Of a stretch of DNA of 8,420 nucleotides, positions 1 to 4,862 are shown piece after piece (the first letter of the stretch is position 1; every line of letters begins with the position of its first letter). The notes below the pieces were generated by a model. That model was not told the DNA's origin. It saw only the letters and a list, made by a program, of their open reading frames with translations, and did no database searches. Origin of the DNA: an uncultured Methanobacteriaceae archaeon (GTDB lineage Archaea > Methanobacteriota > Methanobacteria > Methanobacteriales > Methanobacteriaceae). The DNA lies in the NCBI GenBank assembly GCA_947259185.1, contig CAMYKT010000052.1, positions 1-8,420 of the forward strand, read 5' to 3'. Both the position numbers and the translations under genes were made by a program.

Positions 1-198
1 AAAACCCAGAACGCAGGATAGTGCCTGAAAATAAAAGGGGTTGGAGATGCGATTTAAAAATTCATCCGTCCCATATTCTTCAATGGTGGCCTGGCTAATA
101 ACCCCGGCCAGTTTAATCATACGGGTAAATAGCCAGGAAGGGGGATGGCCCCCATGTAATGGTAAATGGGCGATTCCTTTTTTTTGCATCTGAATCAT
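1..198 (-). CDS. DUF763 family protein, N-terminal fragment (cut by window edge)
   Basis: Reading the minus strand from the ATG at 198 gives 66 codons that run off the left edge with no stop. The N-terminus contains KKGIAHLPLHGGHPPSWLF (residues 6-24), then RMIKLAG (26-32), EEYGTDEFLNRISNP (40-54) and FYFQALSCVLGF (55-66). These match the conserved N-terminal pattern I recall for DUF763 proteins of archaea and some bacteria, whose function is not established; full members are several hundred residues, so most of the gene is missing here. The ATG at 198 directly follows the TAA (199-201) of the upstream response regulator with no base between, which suggests translational coupling. A second in-frame ATG at 189 would give MQKKGIAHLPLHGG, closer to the usual family start; neither has a clear Shine-Dalgarno sequence. 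Family call is strong, exact start is not. Confidence 0.85.
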   Translation of the reverse strand, partial: MIQMQKKGIAHLPLHGGHPPSWLFTRMIKLAGVISQATIEEYGTDEFLNRISNPFYFQALSCVLGF

Positions 199-1050
199 TT
201 ATAAATTAAAAGAAAATATACAGCTGGGAGATCCAGAGGCAATAGTGGACCGGCGATTAATCTCCCCTTCCAGATTGGTCCATTTAAAACTACGGTTAAT
301 CATGGACTGGCAATTCAAACAGAATATGGGGTTTTTACAGGATTCATCTATCCAGGGGCAGTTATCAAATTCTATAAAAAAGCTGGTGGTTTCAGATTTT
401 AATCCTATTCTGATACCTAAATCAGAAAAAACCGAGGTAATCCAATCCACATATACTTCAAAGATTTCTTCTGCAGAGTCATAATCAATACTATTATCGG
501 AAAGTGCTTTATCAAAACCCGGTCTCATATCTAATTCCATTCTATCTGCAAATACATTGGCCAGTAATTTGCGCATTTCAGTTTCATCCGGAGTGGTTGA
601 TCCCGGCATGGCCCGTAGAATGAAATCATAAAAGTCGGCTAGAATCCTTTTTTTCAATATTTCATTTTGTTTTTTAGAAGAAGCATGTTTATATATTGCC
701 ATTTCGATATTAGCATTAATTTCACTTGATTTGAATGGTTTTATTATGTATCCATAGGGTTCTGTTACCTTGGCCCGGGAAAGCATCTCTTCATCAGCAT
801 AGGCAGTCAGATATATCACCGGTATATCCTGCTTTTTTCTTATTATCTGGGTGGCCTCAATACCATCGATTTCACCTTTTAACACAATATCCATTAAAAT
901 AATTTCAGGATGATTTTCTCGGGCAGATTTTATTGCATCTTCCCCGGTGGCCACCATGTCCACCACACTATGGCCTAAATTTTGAAGCTTATGTTTAATA
1001 CCCATGGCCACAATACTCTCATCTTCCACCACTAATACTCTTGCACCCAT
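199..1050 (-). CDS. Response regulator: receiver domain plus C-terminal Cys-rich (methanogen output-type) domain
   Basis: A 283-residue protein. Residues 4-120 form a complete receiver domain: acidic pocket E9/D10/E11, phosphoacceptor D54 in ILMDIVL, T82 in LTAYA and K104 in IIKPF. A linker helix (about 121-145) leads to a C-terminal domain (about 135-283) with no helix-turn-helix. That domain carries C231, C238, C244 and C247 (C-x6-C-x5-C-x2-C) and a fifth cysteine, C277, in the ending GSPSCIFSFNL. The closing G-x-x-x-C-x-F pattern recalls V4R-type ligand or metal domains, and the whole resembles what Pfam names methanogen output domain 1 (MetOD1); this is recalled, not searched. Output is probably by protein contact or a redox- or metal-dependent switch rather than DNA binding. 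A good Shine-Dalgarno (AGGAGTG) fixes the start. It lies 67 bases after the hybrid kinase and abuts the DUF763 gene. Confidence 0.88.
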   Translation of the reverse strand: MGARVLVVEDESIVAMGIKHKLQNLGHSVVDMVATGEDAIKSARENHPEIILMDIVLKGEIDGIEATQIIRKKQDIPVIYLTAYADEEMLSRAKVTEPYGYIIKPFKSSEINANIEMAIYKHASSKKQNEILKKRILADFYDFILRAMPGSTTPDETEMRKLLANVFADRMELDMRPGFDKALSDNSIDYDSAEEIFEVYVDWITSVFSDLGIRIGLKSETTSFFIEFDNCPWIDESCKNPIFCLNCQSMINRSFKWTNLEGEINRRSTIASGSPSCIFSFNL

Positions 1051-1056
1051 TAATTA

Positions 1057-1063
1057 CACTCCT
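1057..1063 (-). promoter_or_regulatory. Shine-Dalgarno of the Cys-rich response regulator
   Basis: The minus strand reads AGGAGTG followed by TAATTA and then the ATG at 1050. It closely matches the archaeal and bacterial anti-Shine-Dalgarno complement (AGGAGGTGATC) at normal spacing and decides the start. It is one of the strongest ribosome binding sites in the window, so this regulator can be translated independently even if its transcript starts further upstream. Confidence 0.75.
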
Positions 1064-1117
1064 ATAATATTTTTTTTTTAGAAATTATAATCATGATTTT
1101 TTAGGGAATTCAACCAG

Positions 1118-2908
1118 TTATATTCTCTTTTTATATTTAAGTTCTTTAAACAGTATCCGGTAACTGGAAGGTCTTTCAATATCCAGTTTACCATCGATTT
1201 GATTAACCAGGTTATTTACTATCTGTAAACCCAGGGTATCAGTTTTTCGAATATCCAGATTCTGAGGAAGACCAATACCATCGTCAAATATCTCCAGAGA
1301 GTAATTACCATCACTTAACTTGTGTAAGGAAACATTGATTTTTCCCTCACCCTCAGGGAAGGCATATTTCAGGGAATTGGAAACCAGTTCATTTATAATA
1401 AAACCACAGGGTATGGCGGTATCTATCCCCATGGAAACATCATCCACATCAAGTACCGGTTCAATCAGTTCTTTATCAGTCCCATAGGAAAAGAAGAGGT
1501 CACTTACCAATGTTTGCACATAATCCGGTAAATTTATCCGGGATATCTCCTGGGACTGGTACAATTTTTCATGTATTAAGGCCATGGATTGTATACGGTT
1601 CTGGCTCTCTTTATATAAATCAATGACTTTCTGGTCTTTAATTTGAGCAGACTGCAAAGTTAAGAGTGTGGATATGATTTGTAGGTTATTTTTCACCCGG
1701 TGGTGGATTTCCCTTAAAAGGAGTTCTTTTTCCTTTAATGACCTTTTAATTTTATTTTCTGCAATCTTTCTATCGGTGATATCCATAAATGATATCAAAC
1801 CCTGATTGGTGCCAGGTATCATATCAAAATTTGCAAAGAAATTTTTTTTCTCACCATCTTTATTTACCAGGCTTACCTCGTAGTTTTTAGGTATGGCTGA
1901 TGAATTAAGGCGTAAAATACGGTGATAGCCTTCCATCCTTTCAATATCTTCTGGTGCCACAAAATCAAGCCAGCTGAGCTTACACTCAACTTCTTTTTGA
2001 CTGTATCCTGAAAATTTTAAAAATTCACTATTCACCAGAGATATGGTCATATCTTTTTCAAAAATTAAAGTTAGAGTGCCGGTATTTTCAAATATGGCCC
2101 GGTATTTGCTTTCAGAATCTTTTAGTGCTTTTTCTGCTTTTTTTTGCCGGGTGATATCCCTTCCCACACCTACAATGGATATCACTTTACCCTCCTTATC
2201 CAGAACAGCTTTGTTGGCCCAGGAAATACACCGTGTTCCATCTTTGGTGAAGATTTCCTGTTCAATTAAACCAGAATATGGAGCTTTGCACAGGCGTTCT
2301 AAGAAGTTCTGCATTATATGACGATTATTATGGGGAAGTAGATTTAGAAAATTCTCTCCCAGGAGATCCTCTTCTTTTTGGGAGAAGATTTCACAAAATG
2401 ATTTGCTTATAAATAATAGCCTTCCCTCCAGGTCCAGTTTTATTATAAGATCGGTCTGGTTTTCCACCAGTAACCGGTATTCTTCTTCCCTTTTTTTTAA
2501 AGCTTTTTCGGCAATTTGCCTTTCCCTTTGTTCTTCAGATTCTTTTAATGCCCTTATAACTGAGTGAGGAAGTTTAGATAGATTATTTTTCAGTACATAA
2601 TCTGTAGCACCTTCTTTAAGCATTTCTACTGCGAAATCCTCCCCAATTTTACCACTTACAAAAATAAAAGGGATGTGAGGTGATTTCTCCAGGGTGATTT
2701 TCAATGCAGATAAACCATCAAAATGGGGTAGGGAATGGTCCGCCAGTATAATATCCGGTTTAAAAACAGAAAGAGCATTTAAAAAATCATTTTCTGTATC
2801 CACAATGAGGGGAATGTAATTTAATCCTTCCTTTTTTAGTTCCCTCTCCACCAGTTCAGCATCTAAAGGAACGTCCTCGAGAATTAAAACCTTTATTTTA
2901 TCTTTCAT
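1118..2908 (-). CDS. Hybrid sensor histidine kinase, REC-PAS-PAS-HisKA_2-HATPase
   Basis: A 596-residue protein with no membrane segment or signal peptide, so probably cytoplasmic. Residues 4-122 are a receiver domain with E11/D12, phosphoacceptor D57 (ILADHSLP), S85 and K107. A charged, probably coiled-coil linker (122-145) leads to PAS1 (about 143-257, ending VGRDITRQKKAE) and PAS2 (about 268-385, ending FMDITDRKIAE). The HisKA_2 dimerisation domain follows, with EIHHRVKNNLQ at 400-410; H403, just before the Arg, is the expected phosphoacceptor. The ATPase domain has an N box (N506, E507, N511), a G1 loop DDGIG (542-546) and a G2-like TLGLQIV (558-564). All catalytic elements look intact. 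An N-terminal receiver suggests the kinase takes input by phosphotransfer as well as through its PAS domains, whose ligands cannot be told from sequence. GAGG at 2915-2918, six bases before the ATG, supports the start. The upstream receiver gene ends 40 bases earlier, so they are probably co-transcribed. Confidence 0.92.
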   Translation of the reverse strand: MKDKIKVLILEDVPLDAELVERELKKEGLNYIPLIVDTENDFLNALSVFKPDIILADHSLPHFDGLSALKITLEKSPHIPFIFVSGKIGEDFAVEMLKEGATDYVLKNNLSKLPHSVIRALKESEEQRERQIAEKALKKREEEYRLLVENQTDLIIKLDLEGRLLFISKSFCEIFSQKEEDLLGENFLNLLPHNNRHIMQNFLERLCKAPYSGLIEQEIFTKDGTRCISWANKAVLDKEGKVISIVGVGRDITRQKKAEKALKDSESKYRAIFENTGTLTLIFEKDMTISLVNSEFLKFSGYSQKEVECKLSWLDFVAPEDIERMEGYHRILRLNSSAIPKNYEVSLVNKDGEKKNFFANFDMIPGTNQGLISFMDITDRKIAENKIKRSLKEKELLLREIHHRVKNNLQIISTLLTLQSAQIKDQKVIDLYKESQNRIQSMALIHEKLYQSQEISRINLPDYVQTLVSDLFFSYGTDKELIEPVLDVDDVSMGIDTAIPCGFIINELVSNSLKYAFPEGEGKINVSLHKLSDGNYSLEIFDDGIGLPQNLDIRKTDTLGLQIVNNLVNQIDGKLDIERPSSYRILFKELKYKKRI

Positions 2909-2948
2909 TTACAGCCTCATCTTTCCCCAAATAATGATCTATCACTTC

Positions 2949-3392
2949 TTATACAGCAGGAGGGTTGTTTATGAGCATCCAGTAAAGTCCCAGGGTGGAT
3001 ACAGCATCTATGAATTCATCAAATTCTACAGGTTTACTGACATAGCTATTGACTCCCAGTTCATAGCTCTCCACAATATCCCGGTCTTCCTGGGAGGAGG
3101 TCAATACCACTACCGGTATTTTACGGGTGTTTTCCTGGGCTTTAATTTTTTGTAAGACCTCCAGTCCATCTACCTTGGGCATTCTCAAATCCAGTAAAAT
3201 CAATTTAGGTAAGTCTTCTGGATTTCTATGGCAATAATCCCCTTGAGCAAAAATGAAGTCCAGGGCTTCTGCTCCATCTTTAACCCAGGCCACCTGGTTT
3301 GCCAGATTTTTTCTCTTTAGTGCCCGCATGGTTAATTCCGCATCAGTGGGATTATCTTCCACCAGTAATATTTCCACTTCATCAAAACCCAT
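2949..3392 (-). CDS. Single-domain response regulator, CheY/Rcp1-like
   Basis: A 147-residue protein consisting only of a receiver domain. It has the acidic pair E12/D13, phosphoacceptor D68 in LILLDLRMP, T98 in VVLTSS and K120 in YVSKPVEF. The length, the long insert before the phosphorylated strand (about 50-62, GDYCHRNPED) and the VEDNPTDAELTMRALK start match the Rcp1-like group, which often partners kinases of the cyanobacterial phytochrome Cph1 type. There is no output domain, so it most likely acts as a phosphate shuttle or protein-contact switch. It lies between a membrane kinase whose HisKA region is Cph1-like and a second kinase carrying its own receiver, which fits a relay position; that role is inferred from order. 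A clear GGTGAT ribosome binding site supports the ATG at 3392. Confidence 0.93.
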   Translation of the reverse strand: MGFDEVEILLVEDNPTDAELTMRALKRKNLANQVAWVKDGAEALDFIFAQGDYCHRNPEDLPKLILLDLRMPKVDGLEVLQKIKAQENTRKIPVVVLTSSQEDRDIVESYELGVNSYVSKPVEFDEFIDAVSTLGLYWMLINNPPAV

Positions 3393-3395
3393 TAA

Positions 3396-3401
3396 ATCAC
3401 C
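3396..3401 (-). promoter_or_regulatory. Shine-Dalgarno of the single-domain receiver gene
   Basis: The minus strand reads AAGGTGATTTA and then the ATG at 3392. GGTGAT is an exact match to part of the anti-Shine-Dalgarno complement, with a 3-base spacer. It sets the start of the 147-residue receiver. Confidence 0.7.
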
Positions 3402-3539
3402 TTTTTTTAGTTTATTTTGATATCATACTAATTATTTATAATAAAGTGAGTATTAATTTATTTTTATTATCTAATATTTATCACTTCATTTTTGTTTGGA
3501 GAAAATATGTCAGTCCCTTCGATTATTTTAAAGTATTAT

Positions 3540-3559
3540 AATATTTTTTTTAAAATATT
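3540..3559 (-). terminator. A/T-only inverted repeat after the membrane kinase gene, possible terminator
   Basis: AATATTTT (3540-3547) and AAAATATT (3552-3559) form a perfect 8-base-pair stem with a 4-base loop, beginning about 14 bases past the kinase stop. With no G-C pairs the hairpin would be weak, and no long T run follows on the transcribed strand. It could be a termination or processing point, or chance in a region of very low G+C. Confidence 0.25.
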
Positions 3560-3573
3560 CATCCATCCCGGCA

Positions 3574-4662
3574 TTATTCATTTTCATGTGGCAGGGTAAA
3601 AAATATGGTGGCTCCTTCATCAACTGCCCCTTCACCCCATACTCTTCCATGGTGACGTTTAATTACTCTCTGTACAATGGATAGGCCTACTCCTGTGCCT
3701 TCAAATTCTTCCGGGCTATGTAATCTCTGGAATAGTCCAAATAATTTATTTATATACTTCATATTAAAACCAGCCCCATTATCCTTAACAAAATAGGTGG
3801 TTTCCTTTTTACCCTCTTCAAAACCCACTATTATTTCGGCAGGATTTTTATTACGGGTGAATTTAATAGAATTGCCAATAAGGTTGCTGAATACCTGATA
3901 TAAAAGTGCCCGGTCACCATAGGCAGGAGGAAGATCTTCTACTATGAAATTTATTTTTCTGCCCTCGGTCTGGTTATCAAATTCTCTATAAACAGATTCT
4001 ACCAGGCTTTTCATATCCACATCCCCCTCTTTCATTTCCTGTCTACCAGCACGGGATAAAAGGAGAATATCATCAATTAACTGGCCCATCTTTTTAGTAT
4101 TTTCCCGTATGATATTTAAAAGCCGTATCCCCTCTTCATCAAGGGTTTCCTCATAGTCTTCAACCATTATTCTTGAAAATCCATCTATGGCTCTTAAAGG
4201 CACTCTTAAATCATGGGATACTGAATAAGCAAAAGATTCCAGTTCCTGGTTGGCATCTTCTAATTTTTCTGCCTGTTCTTTTAGCTGTTCATTTAAGCTG
4301 CTCAGGCTTCTTACCTTTTCTATCCTCTCTGATAGTAGAGCCACCATAACCACAATCAGCATAAGGGAAATCAAACGGAAAAGACTATCAGAAATATCAT
4401 ATCCCAAAGTACTGGATAACGGCTGGAGTATGATTAATATAATGGCCACTGCAATAGGTATAACTATTAAAAACCTCTTACGAGACCCAGCCATACCCAT
4501 TACCAGGGGAAAAGTTAAAAAAGCAGAATAAGACTCTCCAGGATTAAGAAAATAAGAAAAATCAAGGGGATTATAAAAATTAAAAACCATAAGCCCCAAA
4601 CCAAATAAAATAATAGCGAAACTACCCCTCAAGACAGGGGAATGATGGTAATTAGAAATCAT
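3574..4662 (-). CDS. Membrane-bound sensor histidine kinase (HisKA-HATPase)
   Basis: A 362-residue kinase. The N-terminal 110 residues are hydrophobic with three or four likely membrane helices (about 11-29, 46-59, 64-80 and 93-111), short loops and no large extracytoplasmic domain, so the signal is probably sensed within or at the membrane. A charged coiled coil (about 112-142) joins to a HisKA domain: ELESFAYSVSHDLRVPLRAI has the phosphoacceptor H150 and resembles the Cph1-type kinase class. The ATPase domain contains an N box (N260, N264), G1 DNGAGF (294-299), an F-box region LFGLFQRLH (307-315) and G2 GTGVGLSIV (322-330), all apparently intact. There is no PAS, GAF or phytochrome domain, so the input signal is unknown. 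No good Shine-Dalgarno precedes the ATG at 4662. A TATA-like element sits about 85 bases upstream, so it may start its own transcript. Confidence 0.92.
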   Translation of the reverse strand: MISNYHHSPVLRGSFAIILFGLGLMVFNFYNPLDFSYFLNPGESYSAFLTFPLVMGMAGSRKRFLIVIPIAVAIILIILQPLSSTLGYDISDSLFRLISLMLIVVMVALLSERIEKVRSLSSLNEQLKEQAEKLEDANQELESFAYSVSHDLRVPLRAIDGFSRIMVEDYEETLDEEGIRLLNIIRENTKKMGQLIDDILLLSRAGRQEMKEGDVDMKSLVESVYREFDNQTEGRKINFIVEDLPPAYGDRALLYQVFSNLIGNSIKFTRNKNPAEIIVGFEEGKKETTYFVKDNGAGFNMKYINKLFGLFQRLHSPEEFEGTGVGLSIVQRVIKRHHGRVWGEGAVDEGATIFFTLPHENE

Positions 4663-4743
4663 GACTATAGTATATCTTTTTAATTAATAATAATTTACTA
4701 TAAGTTCTTTAAATAGGGTATTATATGAGAAAAAGAGCAGGTG

Positions 4744-4758
4744 GGTTTATATAAAACC
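4744..4758 (-). promoter_or_regulatory. TATA-like near-palindrome, candidate promoter of the signalling genes
   Basis: GGTTTATATAAAACC contains an archaeal-type TATA box (TTTATATAAA) flanked by complementary GGTTT and AAACC, in the spacer between uvrA and the membrane kinase. On the minus strand AAAGG precedes it, where a purine-rich B-recognition element is expected. A start site about 25 bases downstream, near 4725, would give a leader of about 60 bases. The near-symmetry means direction cannot be read from the element itself; the gene order favours minus. Confidence 0.45.
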
Positions 4759-4773
4759 TTTAATTTTTTTTTT

Positions 4774-4862
4774 AAAAAAAATATGAAACCAGTAATGATA
4801 AAAAAAAGAAATAATATCTTAAAATAATTAAGGGAGTTAATCCATGCTTTTTTCTCCCTTAA
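4774..4862 (-). terminator. uvrA 3'-end hairpins followed by T tracts
   Basis: On the minus strand TTAAGGGAG (plus 4854-4862) pairs with CTCCCTTAA (plus 4828-4836) to make a 9-base-pair stem spanning the uvrA stop codon. About 20 bases later comes a run of eight T (plus 4800-4807), then another eight T (plus 4774-4781). Archaeal polymerase can terminate at oligo-T tracts without a hairpin, so the T runs alone make termination here likely. A second, mutually exclusive pairing uses GGGAGTTAA at plus 4872-4880. This separates uvrA from the signalling genes, though read-through cannot be excluded. Confidence 0.5.

Larger units (their letters stand above)
3393..3573 (-). other. A+T-rich spacer between the membrane kinase and the receiver gene
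   Basis: This 181-base spacer has no convincing coding frame. Just after the kinase stop it holds an all-A/T inverted repeat (listed separately). Nearer the receiver gene there is a TATA-like stretch (TTATAAAT on the minus strand, about 3433-3441) lying some 45 bases before the ATG. Archaeal start sites lie about 25 bases downstream of TATA, which would leave a leader of roughly 20 bases containing the ribosome binding site. A separate promoter for the receiver and the genes after it is therefore possible, but in sequence this rich in A and T such a match is weak evidence. Confidence 0.35.

Noticed and set aside
245..484. Plus-strand open frame of 79 codons opposite the Cys-rich regulator
   Set aside because: Fully overlaps a gene with a clear domain structure and its own ribosome binding site, and shows no motif of its own.
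1089..1098. Palindrome AATCATGATT in the spacer before the Cys-rich regulator
   Set aside because: A 10-base A+T-rich palindrome is expected by chance in spacers of this composition, and there is no second copy.
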